A DNA stretch of 64,000 nucleotides from Heterostelium album PN500. Lineage: Eukaryota > Evosea > Eumycetozoa > Acytosteliales > Acytosteliaceae. Each line of letters starts with the position of its first letter. The first letter of the stretch is position 1. A program made the translations under genes and the position numbers. The notes beneath the pieces are model-generated. The model worked only from the letters and a program-made list of their open reading frames with translations, ran no database searches and was not told the origin of the DNA. Where the stretch lies: assembly GCF_000004825.1 (NCBI RefSeq), contig NW_008805086.1, positions 744,001 to 808,000 of the forward strand. Direction: 5' to 3'. Of this stretch, positions 48,601 to 59,941 are shown piece by piece.

Positions 48601-48713
48601 TTTGTTTTGTGTCCGATTCTAACATCACCCTTGCCAATTCCTCGCTGACAACTCTTACAAGTTGCCCTATCACTCTTTGAATATTCAACTAAAAATGATT
48701 CTGCATATGACAT
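45623..48713 (-). CDS. PARP1-like poly(ADP-ribose) polymerase
   Basis: Five exons: 46727-48713, 46534-46651, 46235-46495, 45845-46156, 45623-45761, about 938 residues. Domains in order: one PARP-type zinc finger (CKSC near residue 20, then NHVKC), PADR1 with its zinc cysteines (GPCPTC, YKCYG, RCDW), an acidic stretch, BRCT (~275-370), WGR ([12 protein letters not shown]), the alpha-helical regulatory domain, and the ADP-ribosyltransferase domain. The catalytic H-Y-E residues are in [14 protein letters not shown] and NEFIVYD. Human PARP1 has two N-terminal fingers; only one is visible here. It should act in the nucleus at DNA breaks. The first intron (46652-46726) is 75 nt, a multiple of three, and has no stop. 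Confidence 0.95.
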
Positions 48714-49031
48714 TGTTTAGTTGTTTTTCTGAACAAAAAAATCAACAACTACAACAACAATATATAACAATAAAATATATATATAACAATTATCTATATC
48801 TACAAAGCTTTAAAGTTGTCTTTGAATTTAATTAAAATTTTTGTGTGTTTGTTTCAAAAAAAAAAAATGAAAACCAAAAATCAATTCTAAAAATCTCAAA
48901 AAAAAAAAAAAAAAATTACTAAGTAAAACCATTTTTAGTTTAATTTCAGAAAACAGATAATTTTTGGATTGATCGATCGAATATGTACAATGAATAATAA
49001 TACCAACTACAGTATTATTATTTTTTATTTA
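48714..49031. other. Spacer upstream of PARP gene
   Basis: About 320 nt, AT-rich with long A runs near 48860 and 48900. It would hold the PARP promoter. No gene is seen. Confidence 0.5.
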
Positions 49032-49877
49032 TTAAAATAAATTATAGTGTTGTTTCATTAAATTAATTGAATCATTTACAAAGTTTATCATTGTTTCAAT
49101 ATTGATCATTATCTGGTCAATGGAAACATCTTGTTCCAGTAAAACTTGTAAATTAGTTAATTGTATCGATACATTACCATCGATAAAATTTATATTATTA
49201 TCATGTTGATTAAATATTTTAACTAATGTTGATATTAAACTCTTATTATTATTATTATTATTATTATTATTGTTGTTATTGTTATTGTTATTGTTGAAAA
49301 TATTTGAAGTTGATGATGTTGAAAAACTTGATAATATCTGATCCAGTATTGCTATTATTTTAATTTGAATGCTAATTACCGGGAGCAGCAATTTGATTGA
49401 GTGGATAAGATGATTCTGGCCAATTAAGTTATGTGTAGAGTCAAACTTTTTGAGTATGACAATTATCTTTGGGTGCAGTAGAGATTGATCTTTGTTGATC
49501 TCCTCGAGAATCCTAATGAAATAGTTGATCTTATCGATTACCGGTTGTTTATTTACAATGTTTGAGAGTTTGGCAATCACCTCAAAGTAGGACTTGATAG
49601 ACTGCAGTGAGATGGCTACTCTGGTGACAACAGATCGATATTGTGTTGCTGTGAGAAGGTCGTTGGTATCGTGAATGACATCAATGAGATCATCCAGTGA
49701 TTTGGTGAGTGGTCTTATATCTAGATTATTTCTATCCTTTGCTCTTCTCTCTGAATCCAAAGTGGCATGGTTGTTTGAACAATTATAATTATTATTGTTG
49801 TTGGTACCAACAAAAATATTGTTACATGAAGTCGATAACAATCTTTCAAAACTTGATCCAATAGTTAATTCTGACAT
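49032..49877 (-). CDS. Hypothetical protein with helical core and poly-Asn
   Basis: A single exon of 281 residues with an ATG and TAA in a good open frame. The N-terminal 45 residues are Ser/Asn-rich; residues ~50-185 look helical with regular hydrophobic spacing (LDDLIDVIHDTNDLLTA, LLPVISIQIKIIAILDQIL). A run of Asn (~49240-49290) precedes a helical C-terminus. There is no signal peptide, and no motif I can name. Balanced residue use outside the Asn run supports it as a real gene; function unknown. Confidence 0.7.
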   Translation of the reverse strand: MSELTIGSSFERLLSTSCNNIFVGTNNNNNYNCSNNHATLDSERRAKDRNNLDIRPLTKSLDDLIDVIHDTNDLLTATQYRSVVTRVAISLQSIKSYFEVIAKLSNIVNKQPVIDKINYFIRILEEINKDQSLLHPKIIVILKKFDSTHNLIGQNHLIHSIKLLLPVISIQIKIIAILDQILSSFSTSSTSNIFNNNNNNNNNNNNNNNNNKSLISTLVKIFNQHDNNINFIDGNVSIQLTNLQVLLEQDVSIDQIMINIETMINFVNDSINLMKQHYNLF

Positions 49878-51506
49878 ATTTAATACAATTATAAATTATC
49901 TCTTATAATAAGAAAGAGATAGAAATATAATTACATGTAAAATTTAGGTATAAATATAAATATTAAAAGAAATAAAAATAATAATATAAATTTAGAATAT
50001 ATAATTTAACTAAAATTGGTAAATTTTAATTAATGACCTGGTATAAATGTTGAAATCCCAAACTGAATAATCAAGTGACAAAATAATTAAATTAAACGGT
50101 TTACCCATTTCCAATCAATTGTGTATCTACTTTAATTCTCACAATTTTTAAACATCTTTAAAAAAAACAAGAGGAAATTGAAACAACAGCTAGGTTCAAC
50201 ATTCAACGAAAAAATTAGCCCTTCGATAAAATAATGATTGGGTAAAAAAAAAAATTAAAAAAAAAACAAATTAATAATCAATTTATAAATCTATTTTTCA
50301 AAATTGATTTAAATTATATTCATCAATTTGTAAAATTAAAATTTTAAATGATAAGTTTGTCAAACTTTGCGCTATCGCAATTTTTTATCCACATCGCCCA
50401 AATCTAGATATTATTTTAAAAAAAACCAAACAGAGTTTGATCGTTTTTAAAAAAAAAAAAAAAAAAAATTTTGAATTGCTTGCAGCAAAAACAAACTTGT
50501 TGCACTTCAAAGATTTGCAATCAAAAATATCACTATTGGAAAAAGAATATTTATAGTAATAATAACTATCCATTTTACACATTTAAAAAGAATATATATT
50601 ATATTAGATAGATATTATAATAGATAGACAGTGATAAATAATTAAAATTTCAAGATATTTTTGTGGGTTTTTATTCATACAAATATAATATAATTTTTAT
50701 GTGTGATTAGATACATCAATATCCCAGTGTGTGGAATGTTTGCTGTTTAAAAAAATAAAAACAAAAAAAAAAAAAACAAAACAACGCGTGTGTATGTGTG
50801 AAATTTTATTAATAATATTGATCAAACTTTTCAATCGCATTTATTTTTATTTTTATTTTTATTGGACATAAAACCTGCCGATTATTAAGAACACACCACC
50901 ACCATCAAACAGAACGGTGCATACATCAATAATAAACTAGCAACTAGCAACAACAAAGCAATACGCGCGCGAGCACTAAACCAAATAAAAAATATAAAAA
51001 CAAAATCATTTCTTATTTAATTATATATATCTATCTATTCGTTCGAATTACTAAAATCATTCACACGTTTACACATTCATTCATTTTCATTCATATTCAT
51101 TCATTCATTCATTCATATCTACACAATTTCAAATACAAAAAAATTACTAAAAATCGATAACACTCATAACACTCAAATAAAACAATCAAATTACCAATTT
51201 AAGTAATAATAATATTTACAATACAACATAACACAACACAATCAAGCTCAAATATATCAAATATCGAATCAATTTAATATCAACAAATCAAATATCAATT
51301 TAATATCAGTATATATATTTTAAAATAGTTATTTTCGAAAAGGAAAAAAGAATAATAATAATAAGATAGTTAATAAATTCCTAATATTTTATTTTAATTT
51401 GGGAATTCTATAGAAATTTATTAAAGTTATATATATATATATTAGGAAGGAATAAAAAGATAAAATCAGCAGCGCAGCAGCATCAATATTAATAATACTA
51501 GTATAA
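49878..51506. other. Divergent intergenic region before the kelch gene
   Basis: About 1.6 kb, AT-rich. It contains CATT microsatellites (51073-51116) and a long pyrimidine-poor, CA/TA-rich stretch at 50880-51500 that could be the untranslated leader of the kelch gene. No gene or RNA was recognised. Confidence 0.5.
51073..51116. repeat. CATT microsatellite
   Basis: Imperfect tandem CATT units (CATTCATTCATTTTCATT and onward) in the leader or promoter region of the kelch gene. Confidence 0.8.
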
Positions 51507-52989
51507 ATGTGGTACCAAGTGAATGTTGAAGGTTGTCAACCACAGGTGAGAGTTTCACATGGTTCGACTATTCTTCATCAGTCGTCAGAGAACAGCGGCG
51601 AAATTGGTCGTGTCGTTCTCTATGGCGGTAAGAACAACACCACTTGCAAACCGGAACTCTCATTCATCAGCATTGGCATCGGTTGTACCGAAGACATTGC
51701 GAAACCACAGAGTAAACAATCGCTTGGAAAACTATCGAAACTTCTCGGTGGTTCAGCAGCGTCCATCGCTCAATCGACAAACTCACACATCACCAACTCA
51801 TCATCAACAACAACGACAACAAACTCACAAACTTATGTAAACAATCATAATGCTCAATATAATCACTTTTCAAATATCAACAACAATAATAATAATTCTT
51901 CTTCTTCAAATCATCATCAACAACAACAACAACCGCAACAATCATTTTCAATACAACAACAATCAAAACCTAGAAAAACCTATTCGAAACTACCGATTTA
52001 CTCGGGATCCGTTATATTTCATAGTGAGAACGCGTCGACCAATGGCAGCGGACCGGGACTGCGTTTGAATCACTCGATGGTCGCGATCAACTCGGGAATG
52101 CACAAGGGTAAGATCATCTTGTTTGGCGGCACCGACGAAGATGGCAATATCAACTGCTCCGACGATCTCTTTATATTGGATAGCGAGCAACTCTGGTGGG
52201 AGCGAGTAAGGCCCACCGGCACACACCTGCCAGCGTCGCGTCACTCACATTTCAGTTTTCAAATTTCAAACGATTCCGTAATCATTTTCAGTGGAATCGA
52301 TATTAACAATCAAGTTTTAAATGATATACATATATTAACATTAACCTCTCAAAGTAAGTAGCAATTCAATTACATAATAATACATCAAATTTTATTCATT
52401 CATTTTTATCTAATTATTATTTCTTTATCTTTTCAAATCAAGATTTATTAAAGTGGAGCCAACCAAATATTAGTGGATTAACACCAGACTTGAAGAATAA
52501 GAACTTTAAAGTTGGATATAGCAATAATTCGATATGGGTGATACAAACCGATGGAATTTTATATAGATTTGATATTGGTAAGTAAATTTACTATTTGTGA
52601 TGAAAATTAATTATTATTATTATTATTTAAACAATTAGTATTAATACTAATCCATCCCTTTTTTTATTTATATAATAGTTAACTTTAAATGGAATATAGT
52701 ACAATATAAAGGAAAATCACCGATAGTAGATGATAGAATCATTAGTTGTACTAGTTATGCCAATTATTTAGTGTTTTTAGTGGATAATGAAATCTACTTT
52801 TTCGATACCATTCAGTTGGAGTGGCTGGGATCATCGATTGACGGTGACTTGCCGTTCAAGCGAAGAGGTCACTCCATCACCATGGTAGGATCGATGTTGG
52901 TGGTCGTCGGTGGTCAATGTGAATATCCTCTATCGACCGTATTGACAAAAGATATAGAAATAATCGATTTAAAACCATTCCTTTTTTAA
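51507..52989 (+). CDS. Kelch-repeat protein
   Basis: Three exons, 51507-52353, 52443-52577 and 52679-52989, about 430 residues. Kelch-type blades are recognisable: RVSHGSTILHQ with VVLYGGKN, LNHSMVAIN with GKIILFGGTDEDG, DDLFILDSEQLWWERVRPTG, SRHSHFSFQ with SVIIFSGID, and at the end RRGHSITMVGSMLVVVGGQ. Such repeats fold into a beta-propeller used for protein binding. A Gln/Asn/Ser/Thr-rich insert (~residues 80-150) separates the first blade from the rest. No catalytic or BTB domain is visible. The partner and role are unknown. Confidence 0.85.
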
Positions 52990-53166
52990 TACAGCCAACA
53001 TTAATAATAAATTAATTAACTTAATTATAATTATATATAATTAATTATTATTACTAAAAAACAAATAACAAAATTACAAACAAATTAGAATCTTTTTCTT
53101 AATTAAAATTAAACTTTTTGTTTTGTAAATAATATTATTTTTATTATTTTATATATTATTATTTAT
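52990..53166. other. Convergent spacer, kelch and p24 genes
   Basis: 177 nt of AT-rich sequence between stop codons. It should hold both transcript ends. Confidence 0.5.
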
Positions 53167-54060
53167 TTATACAGCACGCTTGACCTCAAAGAATCTACGG
53201 AGATAATAGATTTGCCATGCGCTCATTGCAACCAAAATCAAAGCTTCGAAAATTGACCACCAAACTACTCTGCTGTTTGTTGATTCAGCAGCTATATATT
53301 TAACAAAAATGTTGTTGTAGTTGATGATGATTTGATTCAGATTCAGATTCGATTTGATATTGATTAAAAGATGTAAATTATTAGTAAGATGGAATGGATA
53401 AAGAAAGTGTGTTTGTTTTAACATACTATTTCTGTGAGTAGCTTCTCTCATTCTAAAGTAATATTGTTCAGACTTTACAGCTTGCACACCATCAGCTAAA
53501 GCCATAATTTGTGACTCCAATTGTGGCATTTGACCTATATTTATATAATATTATTATAATAAAGTTAAAGTAACATTGTTAATCTCTCTGTCTTTCTTTC
53601 TGTCTGTTTGTTTTGTCTTTTTCACTTTTCGTGATGTTGATGTCGACATCAACATAGTTTTGTAAAGTTTACCTTTGGTTGCCAAATCTTGAGTGATAGT
53701 CGATTGTTCACCTACTAAAATCATGAAACTGACGGTCTTCTCGGTGAGTGAAGACATTTGATTTGAGAAACAGAAGCTGTAGACACCGGCAAAGTTTGAT
53801 TTCATGACTTTGGTGCCTTCGGTCTCACGTTGTCCCTTGTAGAGGACACGCTTATCGGGCGAGATAATCATAAAGTCGATATCGTTGAATCCACCCTGAG
53901 TCACTTGAAACATCACTGTGAAGGAGACGTCGATTCCGATCTCCTGGAAGATGCACTCCTCCACCTTGGCTGGCACCTTGAACGAGAACGACTCGCTCAA
54001 CGGTACGATCGTAGCCAAACACACCACTACAACCATCAACAATGTAATTGTTCTATTCAT
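53167..54060 (-). CDS. p24-family cargo receptor (TMED2/Emp24-like)
   Basis: Three exons, 53673-54060, 53428-53534 and 53167-53292, 206 residues, the family length. A signal peptide ([16 protein letters not shown]...) is followed by a GOLD domain with its Cys pair (EECIF and SFCFSN). Exon 2 gives the coiled coil ([19 protein letters not shown]). Exon 3 gives a membrane helix and the cytosolic tail [13 protein letters not shown]. The FF motif and basic residues are the known COPI/COPII contact, and the tail is nearly that of human TMED2, so this is the p24-beta type. It should cycle between ER and Golgi in hetero-oligomers and sort cargo. The GOLD domain and tail leave little doubt. Confidence 0.95.
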
Positions 54061-55724
54061 TGTTTCTTTTCTTTACTCTATAAAAAATAACAATATATAT
54101 TTATAAATTATATGAAAAAAATAAAAACCTGACTAAATTGAATGATCATCACTTCAAAAAAAGAAACCAAAAAATTAAAAAAAAATTAGTTAAAAAAAAA
54201 AATTAAAAGAGTTTGATAGTGTGAGTCACTCAACACAATCTCAACTCACACACTAATTTTCCAATTTTTTTGAACTTCAAAAATCAATAAGAAATTGTTT
54301 ATTTTTTTATTTTTATTTCAATTTTGTTTTTATTTGTTTTTATTTGCTTTTTTTTTTTTTTTTTTTTGATTTGAGGGGTGGGTTAATGTGTGGTAATGGA
54401 AAAAAGAAAAAAAAAAACAAAATATTGTGAAAAACAAAAAAAAAAATGAAAAATTAAAAAAAAAAACAAACAAAAAAAAAAAAGTGAAAAAAAACCAAGC
54501 ATAAAAAAAAAAAATCAAATTACAAAAAAAAAAAAAAAAAAAAAAAAAGTAATTTTATTCTTATTCAATCAAATACCAACATTTTTATTTTAATATCAAA
54601 ATTTGTTTACTAAATATACTTTGTAACTTTAATATTTTTTTTGTTGCCAACTAATAATAGTTTTTTTTTTTTGCAATCGTTTTATTCTTTTTTTTTAATT
54701 GCATCAAAATCAAAGTCGTAAATAACAATAAAAATAAAAACCAAGCATAAAAAAAAACAGGCAATAACAATTTTTCACATTTTTTCACAATTTAGTTTCA
54801 GTTTTTTTTTTTCATTTTTTCACTAATGCCAAAATAATATTACTAAAAAAGTAATTTTAATTTATTTAATAATATCTTATCTTTATCTATCTATTTATCT
54901 ATTTATTTATTTATTTATAAAACAAAACAAAATCAAGTAAGCTATCTATACATCTAATATAATATATATCAGTAGTGGAGTTCATAGAACACTAACTTTA
55001 GTTTTGTCAACAACAACAAACATTTTTTAACTCTTTTGCAAAACAAAACTTTTTTTCCCTAAATTTTTATTTTCGTTTTGTCCATACAGTTTTGCAAAAA
55101 AAAAAATACCACACACTGTTTTTTGACAAAAAAAAAAAAAAAAAAAAAAAAAATTATATTCAGTTGCGAGCAAAGTAAGTATCAAAATAACAACAAAGTA
55201 GAGTGGTAGGCAGTCAGTCGATACCGCTTGACAAAGATATTCAAACCAACCGACGACGGATCATATCATATCACAATATATCTAAATTCTATTTATTTAT
55301 TTATATCATACCATACCAAACCATATAAATAATACAATAATATTATATCAATCATACCCACCATATCATACTATACTACACTATAAACAATACTCTTTTT
55401 TCATTATTGTCTTATCTTGTCTACACCTGTAAGAAAAAAAAACAAAAAAAAAAAAACACTTTTTGTTTAATCTTATCATTTTTTTTTATTTTTGCCATTT
55501 TTAATTTAAAACAATAACAATCAGCAATTAACAATTATTGAATTGATTATTATCAATAAATACCAATCTATAATAAAATATTAATATTATTTATTTATTT
55601 AAAGATAGTTTACTTTAAAAATAGAAAGGAGGAAATAGAGGAAGAAACAGAAGAAGAGAGAAAGGGATAGAATCGGAATATCTTTTTTTTTTTTTTTTTT
55701 TTTTTAAAATGATTTTTTTTTATA
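54061..55724. other. Long AT-rich divergent intergenic region
   Basis: About 1.66 kb with extreme A and T homopolymers (for example near 54340-54545, 55125-55155 and 55685-55706). It holds the promoters of p24 (-) and the Gln/Asn-rich regulator (+) and, at its end, a short upstream open frame. No gene was recognised. Confidence 0.5.
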
Positions 55725-55738
55725 ATGAATCAGAATAG
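55709..55738 (+). other. Upstream ORF overlapping the start of the Gln/Asn-rich gene
   Basis: An ATG at 55709, 16 nt before the main ATG, opens a nine-codon frame that ends with TAG at 55736-55738, inside the main coding region but in another frame. If transcripts include it, scanning ribosomes would meet it first. It may lower translation of the main protein, or transcription may start downstream of it. Confidence 0.4.
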
Positions 55739-57595
55739 TCCACCATTAAATCCGGTTGTCGATAAGGTTAAGAATTCATTGATCAGTGTATTGAATAACT
55801 CTACCGATGAGCTAAAGTCACCAGCAAGCTTACTGTCTGGACTGCACACGAATTTCGTCACCAAAGACAGTCCACTGAATCTAAACAGCAACAGCGTCAA
55901 TCATCATGGAAATTCATCGCCAATCAACAACATAAACAATAATCACAGCAGTCCACCAATGTACTCACAACAACCACCACCATCGGGACAACTACAACAA
56001 CCTACACAACTACAACTGCAGAATGGTGGTGGTGGTGGTAATGAGCACCAAGATATGGAAATACCTCCAATATCCAATGTATTTTCTATAATCAACCATA
56101 ACAACAATAATAATCACCATAATAATCATCATCATATGCCCGACAACAGCAACAGCAACAGCAGCAATAATAGCAACAGCAACAGTATGGATAACGATCT
56201 ACATCATCATAGTATTCTTCAATCGGCACCATCGTCTTTCAAGAATATCAACAACAGCAATACGCTCACCAGTATGGCAGCTGCCAGTGGCATCGTTGGA
56301 AATAACTCGCCACCGGGATCGCCTTCGATTTCGTCGGCACCGTCCACTCCAATGTCGGACACATCGAATACCAACAAGGGACAGCAGTCGCCACAGACCG
56401 GCCTGCAAACATGTTCACACTCCTCGCACGAAGCATGGTGGGGAACCAGTCCCGAGTTGCCAGCGTCCGAGTTTTACAACCGTTCCTACAAGTGCAAGAA
56501 GTGCTACATCCGACAGCAAACCGAGAGCAAAAAGATGCGACTGACCAACCAGCAACATCAACAGCAGGCAGCACAGCAACACGCCGCAGCCCAACAGCAA
56601 GCCGCCGCAGCACAGCAGGCAGCAGCGCAACAAGCGGCAGCACAGGCAGCAGCGCAACAGCAACAACATCAGTTAATGAACGGCAACGGCTATTCATCTT
56701 CATCGTCATCAACAGCAGCTGGAGGTAATCTGTCGAATAACAACAACAGCAGTAAAACACCAAAGAAATATGTAAAGAAGAAGCAGAGAGAGGAAGAAGA
56801 GAAACGTAAATTACACCAGGCATTACAGCAGGAGCAACAGCAACTGCAATACCAGCAGCAACAGCAGCTGTTGGTGCACCAACAACAACACAAACACCTA
56901 CATCAACCAACAATTTCACATCCATTATCACTCCCCCTACCCCTATGATAATCTAAACAACAATAGCACCGACCTCTTTTTGAAACGATCGCCATCCTTT
57001 GACACATCAGACATGACCGATGACAAGAAAATCGAGTTTTTCCATAGATTCTGTCAACAACTTCAATCCGTCATAAGTGGAGGTTCAAATGGTATGCAAC
57101 TTTTTATAAACATTGATTATTATTGCTGTTTGCGAATATATATTAACCAACAACTTGTTTGATTTTCTAGAAAATTTGATTGGAGTTTTATCAGGGAAAG
57201 CAGGTCAATTCATTGGACAGTGTAAGGTGCAGGGCAAGTTGGATTCTGGATTTGCAGCGGAATTTCACATTGATGGAAAAATTTATAAAGGAATGGTATT
57301 TGAAGAAATGAAGAGCTCAAACAATCAAAACCTTCTACAACAACAACAACAACAGCAACAACAACAACAACAACATAGTATTCTACACATGGATAGTAAT
57401 AGCTTATTATCACAATATCACAACCAAACCCACGACAATCCAAACAACAGCCTACACACGCCAGACTACAATTTACTCCTGCAGCAACAACAGCAACAAC
57501 AACAACAATGGTTTATGAGTCAGTCGAATCTTGATAGTTTATCACAACTAAACAATATGCATCCATTAAAGAAACAAAAGTCAAACAATATCTAA
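55725..57595 (+). CDS. Gln/Asn-rich putative transcriptional regulator (frameshift at a C run)
   Basis: Exons 55725-57091 and 57171-57595. The N-terminal half is rich in Asn, Ser and His. A conserved-looking block near residues 225-270 has TCSHSSHEAWWG, then YKCKKCYIRQQ, a possible zinc site, followed by Ala/Gln runs and a basic helix (KKYVKKKQREEEEKRKLHQ). A first frame ends at 56948, but a second frame carries on with coding character (DLFLKRSPSF, DKKIEFFHRFCQQLQSVIS), then exon 2 with GKLDSGFAAEFHIDGKIYKG. The simplest cause is one extra C in the C run at about 56931-56935; no intron signals fit there. The last part looks like a small beta domain that I cannot name. A nuclear role is inferred from composition only. 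Confidence 0.65.
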
Positions 57596-57989
57596 TAACT
57601 AATCATTAAACATCAGTAAAAATAAAAAACAAAAAACAACATAGCAACAACAAACAAACAAACAAAACTAAACCAAATAGGTCAACCAAACAACATAAAC
57701 AACATCAAACAAACAAAACAAAACAAAACAAAACAAAACAAAACAAAACAAAACAAAACAAAACAAAACAAAACAAAACAAATTTGAATCAAATCATCCA
57801 TCCATCCGACGATTATTATTATTATTATTATTATTATTCATTCAAAAGAAAAAGAAAATAAAAAATAAAGAAAATGATAAAAAGTTGATTATTTGTATTT
57901 ATTATTTAGAATTCTTATTATATTACATTTATTTAAATAAATTATTACATTATTTGTTTTGTTTCGTTGATTGTTTTATGATGATCGAT
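57596..57989. other. Convergent spacer
   Basis: About 390 nt between the Gln/Asn-rich gene and the NMN adenylyltransferase gene. It holds an AAAAC pentanucleotide array and an ATT array. No gene is seen. Confidence 0.55.
57711..57781. repeat. AAAAC pentanucleotide microsatellite
   Basis: About 14 near-perfect tandem copies of AAAAC lie about 115 nt downstream of the stop codon of the Gln/Asn-rich gene, so probably in its 3' untranslated region or just beyond. A short ATT array follows at about 57811-57838. Confidence 0.9.
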
Positions 57990-58896
57990 CTATTTATATA
58001 GATTATTTGATGATATATATTCAATTACAGGATCCAATGTAAGATATTTAAGTGATTTGTTATTCTTTACTAATTCTCTCATTTTTGTTGATGATACATC
58101 GTTTGTTATAGATACTTTGATTGTTTTGACATTCAGCTTGTTCTTTGTCAGTATAATATTCTTTGAAATGATATCTTCAATATCGGAACCTGTTCTTTCA
58201 AGACATAGAAATCCATATTCATCAGAAGTGATCTTATCCATCTATATAATATAATATTAATAAAGATTAGTAAATATAAGTAATCAATCAGTCAAACAAA
58301 CAATCATTATATATATTAATATCAATAATATAGTATATTACTACTACTTACATCTTGATCAGCCCATAGTTTTGGTACGTTGAAAGTTCCAAGAAGATCT
58401 GCACCGGCTACCAATTTGAGTTGCACCGTTACATTGTCACCGAGTTGTAGGTGCTCGTTTACAGCGCGATGAATGTAATCCATAACCTGACGGGTCGGTG
58501 TGAATTCAGGTCTTCTTGCTTCCCAGGTATCGATATTCAACCACTCGGACGACTCCAATGCGAGTGACAACATCTCACATCTATATTTCATTGGTATCAG
58601 TGTTGCTTTCTTGTATGCATCGCCCACCGGTGATAGATATCCACCCAACACCTCCATTCCATTATCATTACACCAATCTTTGCAAATCTCTATTATAATA
58701 TAAATAATATATAATTCAAACAAATGTTAATATTTATATATATATATATAGTTATCAAAAACAACAACATACCAAACATTCTAAGATGCATAAATGTTAC
58801 TGGGTTGAACGATCCACATGATATTAGTACAACTGGTTGTCTTGATGGATCAGTTGGTTTCTTTAGTTTATTTGTTAGAAATTGATATTCTATCAT
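57990..58896 (-). CDS. Nicotinamide mononucleotide adenylyltransferase (NMNAT)
   Basis: Three exons, 58773-58896, 58352-58689 and 57990-58241, 237 residues, close to the usual eukaryotic length. It joins NMN and ATP to make NAD. The nucleotidyltransferase motif CGSFNPVTFMHLRMF lies in exon 1. Exon 2 has the family pattern GGYLSPVGDAYKKATLIPM, then RCEMLSLAL and WEARRPEFTPTRQVM, then LVAGADLLGTFNVPKLW. Exon 3 has YGFLCLERTGSD and the second ATP-binding motif VSSTKMRELV. All expected motifs are present and the introns do not interrupt them. No targeting signal is obvious. NAD made here is also the substrate of the PARP gene in this window, but the two are not adjacent. Confidence 0.95.
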
Positions 58897-59941
58897 TATA
58901 AATAATAATAAATAAATATGATAAATAAAACAACTAATTAGTTGTTTTAATACTACAAAATAGGAGATATTCTAAATAAATTAATTAAAAATTAAAATAA
59001 AATTAAAATAAATTTAATCAAATTAAATTAACTTTTTTTTTTTTTTAATCAATCATTTCCACTAATTCAAAATTAACAAGGAACACATAAATATTTATTA
59101 TAATTAGAAAGTTGAGATAGATATCAATCATATGATATAGTTGAAGTATTCAATAAGAAACTTCTCATACACTATCGGTACCAAGAACCAAGAGATTTCT
59201 ATGGGTCCAATTTCTGCCACTGATCAATCAAATATAATCCAAGCGTTTCAGTCAGCAATGATGGTCATTCCATAATGAGAGTGGCAATTCCTGCCAGTGA
59301 CCCGGAGTTGGTTTTTTTGCGCCATAAAGCACCACAACTACTGCAAGGTGTTAATTCGGTAAGACTAGAGATAAGCTTACCTCTATTATACGTACGTAAG
59401 ATCAGCCAAGATCCACCATGACAGAGTACAGAAAGAGTCCAAGTCATTTGAAGAGACCAAATATTATTTCTACGCTCGCAAAGTAAAGGAGCTACTTAGT
59501 TTACATACAGTTCTACTCTACCATCGGATACCTATTGCCTTCAGCCATATGATACGATTGATATTTCATACCTTTCCACAATTCAATTATTATTATTATT
59601 TTAATAATAATAATAATAGAATAGTAAAATAATAAAATAAATTTATATTCGTAAATAATTCAAATTCAAATTATACATCTACATTGATTATTCTTTTCCA
59701 TTTCATTTATATAAATAGATAAAGTATATTATTAATTGGTATGAAGTTCATTTATTGATGTGGTCATCATAATTTCTTTTAAAAATAAATTGAGTGTTTG
59801 TTTTTAAAATTGCATTCATTCATTCATTTTGATTTGATTTTGATTTGATATGATAGTGTAGTGTTAGATTAAGAATATAATATTAATATATAAATAGAAA
59901 TCAATATATATATATATATTAATATTGAATATAATATAAAT
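58897..59941. other. Divergent spacer with a less AT-rich island
   Basis: About 1.05 kb. The flanks are AT-rich; 59130-59560 has near-coding composition and is listed separately. A TA microsatellite precedes the next gene. No intact gene is seen. Confidence 0.5.
59130..59560 (-). pseudogene. Possible decayed gene or element fragment
   Basis: An island of clearly lower AT content inside very AT-rich DNA. On the - strand, open stretches occur in more than one frame (a 60-codon one at 59265-59447, and another with EIGPIEISWFLVPIVYEKF at about 59135-59210), separated by stops. No start, splice pattern or known domain is seen. It may be a broken host gene or a mobile-element fragment. Confidence 0.3.

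Noticed and set aside
56266-56931. 221-codon frame on the minus strand opposite the Gln/Asn-rich gene
   Set aside because: Complement of CAG/CAA and GCA repeats; no independent evidence.
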